A stretch of 28,269 bases of DNA from Nemertoderma westbladi (GCA_032718475.1 JAUCBJ010003244.1:1-28269); one strand, 5' to 3'. Positions 18,640 through 28,038 are shown, counted from the stretch's first letter. Program-made: numbers and translations. The notes: generated by a model from the letters alone, not told the origin.

Positions 18640-18950
18640 TGTTGGGAAACTGTACGCAATCAAAATTCATCCCTCTCCAGGGGAAATTGGACGCAAATAA
18701 CAGATGATTACTCTCAAAAATAAGACTGTAACCTGTTCTATTGTGTTTAGTTTATTGTTTTGGTTAAAATATCGTACCACTGTAACCTGCTCCTTTCCCT
18801 AAATTGAGATTTAACATTGAGGCATGATATTAATTCGCCATGGCGGGTTTTGCATCGAGTTTCAACCACCCCCCCCCCCCCCCCCCCTGTCTCTTCCTTT
18901 GTGTATTTAAAAGTATTTTGATTAATTGTGGTCAAGTTTTCTTAAACATT
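18640..18950. other. Sequence inserted in the LINE fragment
   Basis: About 310 bp between the two halves of the LINE fragment, without matching ends that I can define. It includes the poly-C tract at 18869-18887 and two copies of a CTGTAACCTG phrase near 18725 and 18780. Confidence 0.5.
18869..18887 (-). repeat. Poly-C tract, 19 bases (G on the gene's sense strand)
   Basis: Uninterrupted C run on +, that is, a G run in the pre-mRNA of the dehydrogenase gene. Confidence 0.95.
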
Positions 18951-19115
18951 AAAAGCTATTCTGTCTTGGTAGTATTTATATGCAATCCAACCACCTTAGC
19001 AGCCCTCACTACTTTGCTCAGTAGAAGCTACATCTTCTGGCGTATTAGAAAGCACGAACAGGAAGATGTTATCAGCAAATCTGTGTATGTGACTGTAGTT
19101 GCCGGATTTCTGAAG

Positions 19116-19363
19116 CTTAATAATGATAATAATAATAATTTATAGAGCGACTTTACAAAAGTACAGAATATCAAGGCACTTAGAAAATATATGACATAAT
19201 AGAGCACAACAACTGAACATGAGACAGCTGAACATGGATAAAATAACATACAATACAATACAATAATTTAAATATAAATAAAATCTACAATCGGTCAAGC
19301 ATACACACACAATGGATATACACCATAACCCTTAATACAACAACCATTTTTAGGGGGTCGGAG
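19116..19363. repeat. (AAT)n and dispersed-repeat-like sequence
   Basis: Begins with AATAATAATAATTTATAGAG, then ACTTTACAAAAGTACAGAAT. The combination of an (AAT)n run with TTTATAGAGCG resembles a common dispersed repeat of marine invertebrates, but I cannot name it. Further along are CAATA runs and a CACACACA stretch. Confidence 0.35.
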
Positions 19364-19380
19364 CCCCCCCCCCCCCCCCC
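19364..19380 (-). repeat. Poly-C tract, 17 bases
   Basis: Uninterrupted C run on +, just before the left arm of the foldback element. Confidence 0.95.
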
Positions 19381-19404
19381 TAATTTTTTTCAAATTTCAA
19401 TAAA

Positions 19405-20124
19405 ATGCTACGAAATTTGGTATGATGATAGATCGACACCTTTTCTTACTGGTGGCCTGGCCGGATTTTTTAATTGATGGGCTATTTCGATACAACAAGC
19501 TGTTAAAAATCGTCTATTTCGCAATATTTAGCCACCTCCGTCAGCTTTATTTTTCGTCTTTGGAATGAGATCTAGATATCATTGGAATCGTCTGTCTTCA
19601 TCTGCAGATTCTTAATCCGAAACCCGTTTTAAATTTCACCAAGAACTTCCGAAGATATTATCAAAATACTAAGGTGTAAATTTTTGTGACGTAAATCGCT
19701 TTAATTCTAATGTTTTTTTACTCAATTCTAGAATATTAATTATGGGTAATGAAAAAACAAGATGGAGAGTTTTAAACACTCAGCTAAATAATAATTAATA
19801 TTCTAGAATAAAGACAACAAAACATCAGAATTATAAAGATTTACGTCTCTAAATGTACACATTAGTATTTTGATAATATCTTTACCAATTTTTGGTTAAA
19901 TTTAAAACGGTTTTCAGATTCGGAATCTACAGACGAAGGCGGTTCTAATGATATCTAGATTACATTTCAAAGACGTAAAATAAAGTCTACGGAGGTGGTT
20001 AAACATTGCTAAATAGACATTTTTAAGGGATTGTTGTATGGAAATAACTGCGAAATTGAAAAATCCGGCCAGGCCACCAGTAAGAAAAGGTGTCGATCTA
20101 TCATCATACCAAATTTCGTAGCAT
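19405..20124. mobile_element. Foldback element: 335-bp inverted repeats, 47-bp spacer
   Basis: The left arm (19405-19742) and right arm (about 19790-20124) are inverted copies. For example, ATGCTACGAAATTTGGTATG at the left end is matched by its complement at 20105-20124, and GGTGTCGATC and GGCCTGGCCGGATTTTT are also shared in inverted order. Identity looks roughly 80-90% by eye. The tip of the hairpin carries ATTCTAGAATATTAATTA. No coding capacity. It is probably a MITE or foldback transposon; flanking duplications are unclear. Confidence 0.88.
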
Positions 20125-20801
20125 AAAGAAGTACTTTCTGTGCTAAGTATTATCACTCTACTCTACAACCCAGACAGTAAGCAAACATTGGGGGGTATCA
20201 CCCCAAATCTATTTTTTTATTTTTATAGCAACTGTTCTGAAACTTTAACACAATTATCTGTGATCTTTAACTAAGAAACCTGAGTATGGATTCGTTCACA
20301 AACCATTTTGTTCGAAAAATATGGGATTTTTGTGCAGTTTCAAAATTTGGAAAGATTTTGAGGATATTTATGAAAAATATCTCATATAGAAGGATCTGTA
20401 GTACCAACCGGGTTGCAGTTCTCGGTCCAAGAGTTTGCCCCAATGAACCTAGATATGTAGGCTATCTTCTGTGAAATTTTTAATTCAAAATTATTGTTAT
20501 TGAAAAATTTAGGGGGTTTTAGTATGTTCGGGCTATATTTCGGGTATCATATTATTTGGAGATAGACAAAGAGAAGCAGTTACCATGGTTACCAAATGGA
20601 TCATAGAACATCCAAATGGACATATTTTACAAAACAACTCACGATTGTAGCCCTATAGATGCTGAACATTTTGGTATATTTTTGATAAAAATTGAGTAAA
20701 AAATAAAAACGTAGTAGGGAATTTAGTGATGATAAATGTCAAAATCGGCAAACTGAGAAAAGGGTTGTTTTATACAGAGATTCATGAATATAATCAATAA
20801 A
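20125..20801. other. Non-coding intronic sequence
   Basis: AT-rich, with a GGGGGGTATCACCCC palindrome at 20190-20204 that recurs inverted at 22340-22354. No gene. Confidence 0.5.
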
Positions 20802-22140
20802 TTACTACTACTACTAGGTCGAGCGAACTCGGACAGTGGAAATGAGATCCTTACAGGCTTCCCGATTCTCCATTGAGCTACCCAAGCCTTTGCTTTCCTA
20901 ACTTCCATGTCCTTTTTGCTATTCTCTATCCATGATCCAAGGTACTGGAAGTCGCCGACCTTCCTTAGTTGATTATTATCAATTACCAACATTATTATCA
21001 ACATTACAATTCATGAATTCGGTCTTGGTGGCATTTATATGCAATCCAACCCCCTTGGCAGCCCTCTCCTCTTTATTTAGTAGAAGCTGTGCATCTGCTA
21101 GCGTATTAGAGAGCAGGGCGATGTCATCCGCAAAATCGATGTCTGTGACTGTAGTTGCTGGATATCTACTACTTCTGCGTTCTTGAAATGTGAATCCCAG
21201 ATCCTCACCCTTTGTGGCCGTCCTCATTGTGTAATCCAGTACAATACAGTTATTGCAGTACACCAGCCAGGATTGAGAAAAACTCGGTCTCACCATCTGG
21301 TGAGAGTACCTGTGCTTCTATGTCACAATATAACAATCCAATGCCAGCAACGATTACTTCTGGTATTCCATAAGCTCTTATGATTTCTAGCATTTTACTT
21401 CTATGGATAGAGTCGAATGCTTTCTTGAAGTCCACAAAAGTCATGACCACGGGGAGATTCTTTGACTTAATTCCTTCAATCAGTCTCCGTTTTGCAAGTA
21501 TCTGAGCTATTGTTGATCTATTTGGTCGAAATCCGTTTTGGCTCTTATGCAGTAGTTTCTCTATGTGAGGCCTAATCCTATATAGAATCATTTTATTGTA
21601 TATTTTGGCAGCTACCACAAGCAGACATATCCCATGATAGTTTGTTGGTATACCGAGGTCTCCTTTCTTGGGGAGCGGCTTTAGTTGACCTTTAGTCCAA
21701 ATTGGTGGTGGCTTTTCCCCTTTTAACATCCGGTTGCAAACATTCAATAATGGTCTGTTTAGCACTCCTGTTTTCATACCTCAGATGGGATTTCATCTAA
21801 TCCACTCACTTTATTATTGGACATGCTTTTAATGCTTCTTTGGAGTTCGGCAGGTGTGAAGCACCTGTCTCTATAGGTAGTGTCTTTTCATATATTTTCC
21901 TTGTAGGGCTGACCTCGATGTTTGGTGGCTGCCCAAGCAGGTTGCTGAAGTGATTTTTCCACTTCCCAACACGTTCTTCAGGACTATCGGCTTTGAGGCT
22001 CCACTTTGCACAACTTTTCCGACCAGATACCTCATTTACAGTTTGCCAGGTAAGTCTTGATTGTTGCTGTAAGTGAGCAGTTGTAATTGCTTCAATTTTA
22101 TCCAGTATGTAGTTTTCCTGGCTGATGTTCTAGAGTAAAC
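20802..22140 (-). mobile_element. RTE-like LINE copy, internally deleted
   Basis: A - strand LINE whose 3' tail is (TAG)n/(GTA)n at 20803-20816. In order on the - strand: linker TAHLQQQSRLTWQTVNEVSGRK (near 22080), PEERVGKWKNHF, PLPKKGDLG, QNGFRPNRST, VTFVDFKKAFDSIHRSKM (motif A), ILAGVLQ (motif B start), DIDFADDIALLSNT (catalytic FADD), then FQYLGSWI and VRKAKAW. Right after KAW the frame jumps to QWRIGKPVRI and ends, so about 150 residues of the C-terminal half present in LINE A are missing. At least two frameshifts break the rest, near 21780 and 21270. Confidence 0.85.
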
Positions 22141-23080
22141 CGCTTGTGGTCGCAACTCCTACAAGCGTCTTCGCAGTAGGTCGCAGTTGGTTGATCAATA
22201 AATTATGTTGTGGAAAAGTTATGTTTTGTTGTGGATAATTATTCGATGGTGAAAACCGATGTCACCACATGAAAGCCCTTCTATGAAACCGCAAAAGTAA
22301 AAGGAAAAAATTTCAAAACTGAAAATTTTGCAGTCGCATGGGGTGATACCCCCCTTAGATGGTTTAGCTGGCTATTACAGCCTCAGCAGAATAACTCTTC
22401 CCAATGCATCCCATGGGAAAATCTACAATGTTACTCACTCTACTATGTTAATTGGCGTGCAAACTAAATGACTGTTAGTTACACTGTGTGTTGGCTGCTA
22501 TTGATTGCACTAATCTAATGTTTTATTTTGAAATCTTTGTGCCAACATTAATACTGTGGAGGCTGTATGCTTTTAAGGCTGAATGTTTACTCAGCCTCAT
22601 AATGATTCTCCATAAGGCTAACATGATACCGGGTAGTTTGTAATATAAAAATCTGTTATAATAATAATATAATTGTTGTATTTAATTAATATCGTGGTTT
22701 ACAGTGTTAATTATTAATCGCGGTTTACATTGAAACATCTCAACTTGTTTTATTTATTACAAAAATAATAACGAATTTGTCTTATCACTTCTTGTGCGCG
22801 ATTGTATTGAATTCATGACAACTGCTGTTATTATTATTAATCAATTGACACCTCGACTCCTCTCGGACTACTCTATCCGATAGAACAAAATAACTTTGCT
22901 AACTGCTCTCTATCTTCTATAATCACAACAGCTTTTATAATTCATTAGATGATTACAACATAATAATTATAGTTTGAAGTTGTCTAGAAACTTTCTCATG
23001 CACCACCGGGACTCACACTAATTTATTATCAGACAGAACAAAAACCTTTTACTTGACTCGTACTGTCTCCTACGACTTGC
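22141..23080. other. Non-coding intronic sequence
   Basis: AT-rich sequence with GGGGTGATACCCCCC at 22340-22354. Near 22690-22730 a GTTTACA-TTAATTATTAATCGCGG phrase is repeated imperfectly. No gene recognised. Confidence 0.5.
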
Positions 23081-23397
23081 TTCATGGGCCGCTGGCCCGT
23101 CTCTAGTTTTTGTAAAAACTTAATTCCAAATAGAATATTTCCACATATAGCAACACTGCAGGTAGATGCGGATGAGATACTGCTTGGAAACGATACGCCC
23201 CCATTTCAAAGTCCGATGAGTACACCACCCTCTCAAGTACATAGAGGGGACGAGGGATCCCCCAGTTACCCGTCCCTTCCGAGCCAGTCCAATGTGGTTG
23301 CCGAATTATCTCCAGGGGAGGCAAAAGTGCGTGCAAGGGAAATTATAAGTCGGATTCGTGGGACTGTTGATGGGCACATGGGGCCCACCAACCCCCA

Positions 23398-23420
23398 CCC
23401 CCCCCCCCCCCCCCCCCCCC
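23398..23420 (+). repeat. Poly-C tract, 23 bases
   Basis: The longest homopolymer in the window. It encodes a Pro run in the frame 23084-23455. Confidence 0.95.
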
Positions 23421-23495
23421 TCAGCCACATGGATCGGTTCGTCAGAATCTTCTGATTTATGGATCTGGAGCCATTCAGCCATGGAGCCATTCCAT

Positions 23496-23612
23496 TCAGT
23501 CAGGTGTTGGTCCGTCTGTTGTCAGTCTGTCTGGTGACAGTCAGTCCGGTGTTGGTCAGTCTGGTGTTGCTTCGGTCAGTCTAGTGGTGTTCAGTCTGGA
23601 GTCAGTCAGTGA
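23496..23612 (+). repeat. Imperfect GTCAGTCTGGTGTT repeats
   Basis: About seven degenerate copies of a GTCAGTCTGGTG-like phrase, encoding Ser/Val/Gln/Gly-rich sequence in the retroelement frame. Confidence 0.75.
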
Positions 23613-24415
23613 CCTAATCTATATCTGCTGCCTCCAGTGCGGCTGACCGGGAGATTGTTTCTGAGATGTCTCGCCTTCTCAACTTGTTCTCTTACATATC
23701 CGAATTCGAGGACGCCGTTTTGACAGCCCTGATGATTCACCCTGCCCTCCTGTTTCAGAAGCGGCTGGTTCTGGAATGTCGCTTTACTTCTTGGAAACTC
23801 GGGCTCTTTTATGTACTAACAAAAGAGGCCAGTGAGATTCAGGCACATCTCGTTCGTAGATCCTCAAGTAACGCTGACCTCCATAATGCAGCAGCAGAGA
23901 GTGCATTATGCCATCATGTTGGTGGGCAACCTAAGTGCTGCTGTTCGCAGTTTGGGTGAGTTATCGAAGGGAGGTGTCCTCAAACTGGATAAGTCAGTAA
24001 CTGACAAGAATGGTGTCTCAAAGATGGTGAGGGAATTTCTACTGGACATGCATCCGCTGCAGTATCAGCAGACCCATCAACTCTACTCACGGAGTACGAC
24101 AGTGCACCCGAGTATCACAGTGTTCTCTTCGAGAAGATTGACGCGAGATTGAATGGTTCTGAGAAGCCTCCTCCATATCCATGGTAATGCTGCTGGACCT
24201 TCCAGACTAGATGTCCAAAGAGGAAAATATTTAGCAACTCGATTTCGGGGTTGTTCCACTGTTCTAGTATCGCAAGGGCTGCAAAGAAGATTGCTCAGAA
24301 TTCACTGCACTCCACCTGTCTCTCCTCCCTATTTTCTGCTTTCCTTGTAGCCATTGACAAGTGCCCTGGGGTCAAGCCGATTGGCATGATTGTGATCGCC
24401 TGTATCTTAGATGAC

Positions 24416-24819
24416 TTACATTAAGTTGGGGGGTCATTCTCATTGACATCAGGCCATTTTCTCATGGCCAATGCGGACACTGACGTCTGATGGGATTTAG
24501 AGGACGTGGAAGTTTCGCTGTTTTCCGACATTAATTCGAACTTTAACTTTATAACATTTTGAATTATTCTTGAAATATTATGTGTAAAGTTGTTAATATT
24601 ACTGTATTAAAAAAGCAAAGGCTAAAATGTTATATCATAAAAATCCAAAAACCATATGAATCTTTGACAGGTTGAAGAAATACTGAAAGTGCAGAAAGTA
24701 ATAGGATATGAAATAAAATCAAATGTAAGAATATAGAAATATAAATGTAAAATCAAGAGTAAAAATATATGACATGTGTGTAAATCACAATCAAGTAAAA
24801 ACAATAAAGGAATGGAGGA
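24416..24819. other. Non-coding sequence
   Basis: No gene recognised. A possible weak continuation of the retroelement (GGSFSLTSGHFLMANADTDV near 24430-24490) is followed by AT-rich sequence. Confidence 0.4.
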
Positions 24820-25325
24820 CCCCATGATGCTTTTGGGTTGTTGTAGTGTGAATCTAAGATATTCTCCATTTATGGTCATCATCATTACGTAATCCGTCAA
24901 TTGTGAATTGTAATGGTGCCAATGTGTCACCTTGCCGTATACCAGCCAGGATTTGGTAGAACTCAATTTCAACCATCTGGTGAAAGTACCTGAGCTTCAT
25001 TGTCATAATATAACAATCCAATGCCAACGATGATTACTTGTGGTTTTTTATTAGCTCTTAGGACTTCCAGCACTTTATCTTTATGGATGGAGTCGAATGC
25101 TTTCTTGAAAACCACAAAGGTTACAACAGTAGGAATGTTGAAATACCGAAGACTCTTTTCTTGGGGTGAGACTTTAGTTAACTTGTAATCATAATTGGTG
25201 GCGACTTTCCACTCTTTCAACATCCGCTTGCAAACATCCAATAATTGTATCTTCAATTATTGGGATTCCTGTTTTCCAAACATCAGCAGGGATTTTATCT
25301 AATCCATTCGCTTAGCTCAATGATT
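24820..25325 (-). mobile_element. RTE-like LINE fragment, 5' part of RT
   Basis: The - strand reads LLDVCKRMLKEWKVATN, then VTFVVFKKAFDSIHKDKVLE (motif A with Asp replaced by Val), IIVGIGLLYYDNEAQVLSPDG, then a shifted SWLVYGKVTHWH, DYVMMMT and GEYLRFTLQ. It corresponds block for block to the copy at 20802-22140 and lies between motifs upstream of A and the region after B. Truncated at both ends and inactive. Confidence 0.82.
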
Positions 25326-25561
25326 ACACATACACATACCTTTAATGTTACTCTGGTGTTTGACAGGTGTGAAGTCTCCTGTAATTCACTCATTCAATTA
25401 ACTTACAACATTACAGAAATTACGCATTTTCCAAGGTACCAATACTTACTATTTTGCAAAATGTTCAAGGCCTATTATTTTATTCACTCATAATTTTACT
25501 CACTATTATTCCTGCATACTATAAATAAAAAATAGTCTCTTGCTCTACAAATTTATTATAT
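25326..25561. other. Short intronic spacer
   Basis: AT-rich sequence between the LINE fragment and a poly-C tract. No feature. Confidence 0.4.
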
Positions 25562-25579
25562 CCCCCCCCCCCCCCCCCC
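25562..25579 (-). repeat. Poly-C tract, 18 bases
   Basis: A G run on the gene's sense strand, beginning 54 bases inside the intron from the 5' splice site. Confidence 0.95.
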
Positions 25580-25633
25580 TCCAAGCTATTGCATTTCACA
25601 TCAGTTAACAATTATTAAACACATCTAAATTAC

Positions 25634-25850
25634 CTTCCAGTCCATCATAGTCACTGACGTCACCTTTAATGAAGAACGCAACTCGTTCAGGTTTCCCTTT
25701 GTTTAATTCATTGGCCACTTCTTTACCATTATCTTCAGCAACATCTATAATACAAACTTTACCTCCTCCTTCTACTACAACATTACAAATAGCTTTACCA
25801 ATGCCACTACCTCCTCCTGTTACTATGGCTTTGATACTCTTAGGATCCAT
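25634..25850 (-). CDS. HPGD: 15-hydroxyprostaglandin dehydrogenase-like SDR, exon 1 (residues 1-72)
   Basis: This is the first coding exon of the gene whose second exon is at 17423-18075. ATG at 25850-25848 opens MDPKSIKAIV, then the nucleotide-binding motif TGGGSGIG (residues 11-18) and Asp36 at the end of the second strand (KVCIID), which selects NAD over NADP in this family. GDVSD lies at 63-67. The exon ends with one base of codon 73 at the GT donor (25633-25632). Starting at this Met places the Rossmann motif at the usual distance from the N-terminus, and human 15-PGDH has the NAD-selecting Asp at residue 36 too. A non-coding 5' exon further upstream is possible but not visible. Confidence 0.88.
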
Positions 25851-26144
25851 TTTATTTTAATATATCATTAATATTATTACTGTTATTATATTTAAATGTA
25901 CTTCAAATATTTAAATTTAAATACTAGCAGTATTGTAGGCTTACAGTTTGTGTTTAATGAGATACATTATACTGTATTAATGTCAAGTTTTTATAAATTA
26001 AAAGTTCATCTATGTGGCTGACCAATACCTACCATAACACCTAATGTTACAGTAGGTGATGGGTGGAGCCCCTTATCTACTAAACAAATACCGGTACAAA
26101 GATCAATTTCTTAAGTACCAACTATACCAATGTGCGACGGACGG
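25851..26144. other. Upstream region of the dehydrogenase gene
   Basis: Very AT-rich sequence that should contain the 5' untranslated region and promoter. I see no distinct TATA box or initiator that I would commit to. Confidence 0.4.
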
Positions 26145-26250
26145 TACGCAAACAAGAAGTTGCACAAACGAGACATTACACCAACAAAATAGGATATGTT
26201 ACTTTACGCAAACAGGGCGTTATGCAAACAGGACGTATGACAAACAGCTC
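26145..26250. repeat. Degenerate GCAAACAGG repeat
   Basis: About six loose units such as ACGCAAACAAGAAGTTGC, TTACGCAAACAGGGCG and TTATGCAAACAGGACG, of 15-20 bp. Clear in the last three and decayed in the first three. Confidence 0.65.
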
Positions 26251-26293
26251 TAAATTTGGCGTAATGTCTCATTATGATGGTGCATAATGGGTT

Positions 26294-26460
26294 ACGTCGC
26301 GTTTTGGCAACTGTCACGTTTAGGCAACTCAAATTTGCGTTTCGGCAACTGAACAATTACGTGTCACCAACTGCTATAGTTGTGTTTCGGCAACTCGTAG
26401 TTGCATTTCGGGAACACATAGTTGCATTTCGGCGAACTGAAGTCGCGTTTCGTCAACTAG
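26294..26460 (-). repeat. 21-bp repeat array, reverse orientation (array 1)
   Basis: About seven units of a roughly 21-bp repeat with core GTTTCGGCAACT followed by AGTTGC. The unit includes the inverted pair GCAACT/AGTTGC. Because 21 bp is seven codons, one + frame (26274-26492) spells a repeated VAFRQL peptide, probably fortuitous. Confidence 0.88.
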
Positions 26461-27147
26461 GTATCGTATCTGTATCTGTAATGTATTTGTGACTGCACTC
26501 ATTATGTAAGTAAATTATAAATGACGACAAGTTTAAGTTAGTTATGCCGTTGTTAACTGTTTGAGTTAGTTAGTTAATTTTAAATATATCCACAGCTGAA
26601 GTTGTGGATGTAAACGTTTGGAACTTGAATCTGTCTGTCTGAAACACAAATCCCGTTTACAATTTCCAAGCGGAGTTTCTCTAATACAAAGCGAAACGCA
26701 CCTTGCTGGGCGGGGTTTCCAGCTACAACTTCAGTAATAATTAATTTCAGTTACTAATATTTTTTTTTAATCATATTAATTTGTATAATTTATTTAATAT
26801 ATAATATTATATTATAATTAATAAGGTAATTTTTTTGAATATATTTTTTTAATATTTTGCTCACTCAGGCTTACCGGTACAATATTACGCTTACAAGGGG
26901 ATATAGACTTCCACGACATGTGTAGTAGCCCTAACTTTGATTTTATGGATCAGACATAATAACAATAATTATTATTATTCATTTATTGTTGGTTTTATGT
27001 ATGCCTCCGGTAATAGTCAGTAGTGTTGGAGTAGGCGTGGGTAAACTAATGTAGAATGAAATTGAATAATGGGAAACGTAATGAGGCAAAGGTAATAATC
27101 TATACTGTAGGCTCTACTGTATACAGTATCCAGTTGGCCTTTGTTTA
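26461..27147. other. AT-rich spacer between repeat arrays
   Basis: No gene. AT-rich with TTATAATTAATAAGG-like sequence near 26815; possibly the interior of an element whose ends carry the 21-bp arrays. Confidence 0.45.
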
Positions 27148-27398
27148 CGAATTGCCGAAACGCATCTATCAGTTTGCCTAAACGCATCTATCAGTTTGCC
27201 TAAGCGCATCCTGTTAACAGTTGCCGAAATGCAACTATGAGTTTCCGAAATGAAACTATGAGTTGCCGAAATGCATCACTCAGCTGCCGAAACGCAACCT
27301 TATTGTTACCATGTTACCGAAACGCGACTATGAGTTGCCGAAACGCCTCTCTAACGCTACTATCAGTTGCCGAAACGCGACAACACCGCATAATGTCC
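27148..27398 (+). repeat. 21-bp repeat array, forward orientation (array 2)
   Basis: About ten units of the same repeat in the opposite orientation to array 1, with core AGTTGCCGAAAYGC followed by AACTATG. Three consecutive units from about 27219 keep an exact 21-bp spacing. Confidence 0.88.
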
Positions 27399-27463
27399 TA
27401 CCCACCTACAAACAACGGCTCCTACCAGTCTATCATACACCCTTTAAAGCACATACGTACGAG

Positions 27464-27560
27464 GGGTTACTTCGCGTTTCGGCTACTGTCTCGTTTCGGC
27501 AACAGTGACGATTCGGCAAAAAGGATGCGTTTCGGCAAAAAAATTGCGTTTCGGCTAAAG
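27464..27560 (-). repeat. 21-bp repeat array, reverse orientation (array 3)
   Basis: Four to five units of TGCGTTTCGGCAA type. The start, GGGTTACTTCGCGTTTCGGC at 27464, matches the start of array 1, GGGTTACGTCGCGTTTTGGC near 26290, in direct orientation. Confidence 0.85.
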
Positions 27561-27965
27561 TTGAAGATAAATTTCTAGATATGTTAGATCAGGGTTGAAT
27601 TCAATAAGTTGTAGTGGTCTTTTTTATGTCAATTATGCAAGGTAGGTACAGTATTATTATTGTATTTATTTGTATGTAAATTATTTGTATGTACTGTAAT
27701 TAATTTCGCACTACCAAATCGCCAGGGCGACAAATTTACCAACTTTATATTGCAGTGCGACATAATTTATCAGTATACACAGTCATACATTTATTTACTA
27801 TGTATTTCCAGTATATCCAGAATGTCACCGCGTTATTATTAGGTTGTTCTAGAACGTTTAAGTGCATAATTTCAAATAATTCCCCACAAATAAATAAAAT
27901 TAGATTCGCCATTGTTCATACTTATTATAACTTTTTGTTGGGCACAGCTTTGCAAAGTTGGCAAT
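27561..27965. other. Non-coding sequence
   Basis: AT-rich. Short open frames here (27660-27842, 27755-27967) have no recognisable features. Confidence 0.45.
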
Positions 27966-28038
27966 GACATCTAGGTGGAATCAAACTGGTGCCCTCTGGG
28001 TTGGAAGTCTGACGCTCTAACCAATCAGCTAACGGCTC
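27966..28038 (-). mobile_element. tRNA-derived SINE head or tRNA pseudogene
   Basis: The - strand begins GAGCCGTTAGCTGATTGG with box A TAGCTGATTGG (28021-28031) and box B GTTTGATTCC (27977-27986), at tRNA-like spacing. The anticodon loop would read CTTCCAA, but the anticodon stem does not pair, so a functional tRNA is unlikely. The length of any SINE body is unclear. Confidence 0.6.

Larger units (their letters stand above)
18315..19115 (-). mobile_element. Decayed LINE fragment of the RTE-like type, interrupted
   Basis: On the - strand, the fragment reads NPATTVT then a shifted remnant of DFADD and LLSNT (about 19110-18955). After roughly 310 bp of unrelated sequence (18640-18950) it continues with KNLEVRKAKA, MDAIWKSELSR and YGCYARL down to about 18315. 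The nucleotide sequence at 18960-19110 aligns with 21012-21160 of the larger intronic copy. Many stops and shifts. Confidence 0.78.
23084..24415 (+). pseudogene. Retroelement with decayed RT of a type common in marine invertebrates
   Basis: Lying antisense in the dehydrogenase intron, this begins with a Pro/Ser-rich frame (23084-23455) interrupted by a poly-C tract, then imperfect GTCAGTCTG repeats. The frame 23666-23959 and the overlapping frame 23832-24152 then give NLSAAVRSLGELSKGGVLKL and VREFLLDMHP. Shifted frames follow with GNAAGPSRLD (usually GAAGPSGLD), ARAAKKIAQNSLHSTCLSSL and AIDKCPGVKPIGM (24352-24390). I remember this block order from uncharacterised RT-like proteins of corals, molluscs and amphioxus. 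The catalytic RT motifs beyond KPIG are not present. Class uncertain. Confidence 0.6.
18076..25633 (-). other. Intron of the dehydrogenase gene, 7,558 bp
   Basis: Donor GAAG|GTAATT at 25634/25633 and acceptor TTTCAG|AG at 18076/18075 on the - strand, phase 1, joining Glu72 to Glu73 without loss. The intron is filled with transposable elements: three - strand LINE fragments, a foldback, a + strand retroelement and four poly-C tracts. Confidence 0.85.

Noticed and set aside
20286-20474. 62-codon + strand frame in the intron
   Set aside because: No recognisable domain, antisense to the dehydrogenase gene, AT-rich; likely chance.
26274-26492. Protein with VAFRQL heptapeptide repeats
   Set aside because: The repeat unit is 21 bp, so any open frame through it gives a seven-residue repeat. 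The same repeat occurs in both orientations nearby, which fits non-coding DNA.
27966-28038. Functional tRNA gene (loop CTTCCAA)
   Set aside because: Boxes A and B are present but the anticodon stem does not pair; a SINE head or pseudogene is more likely.
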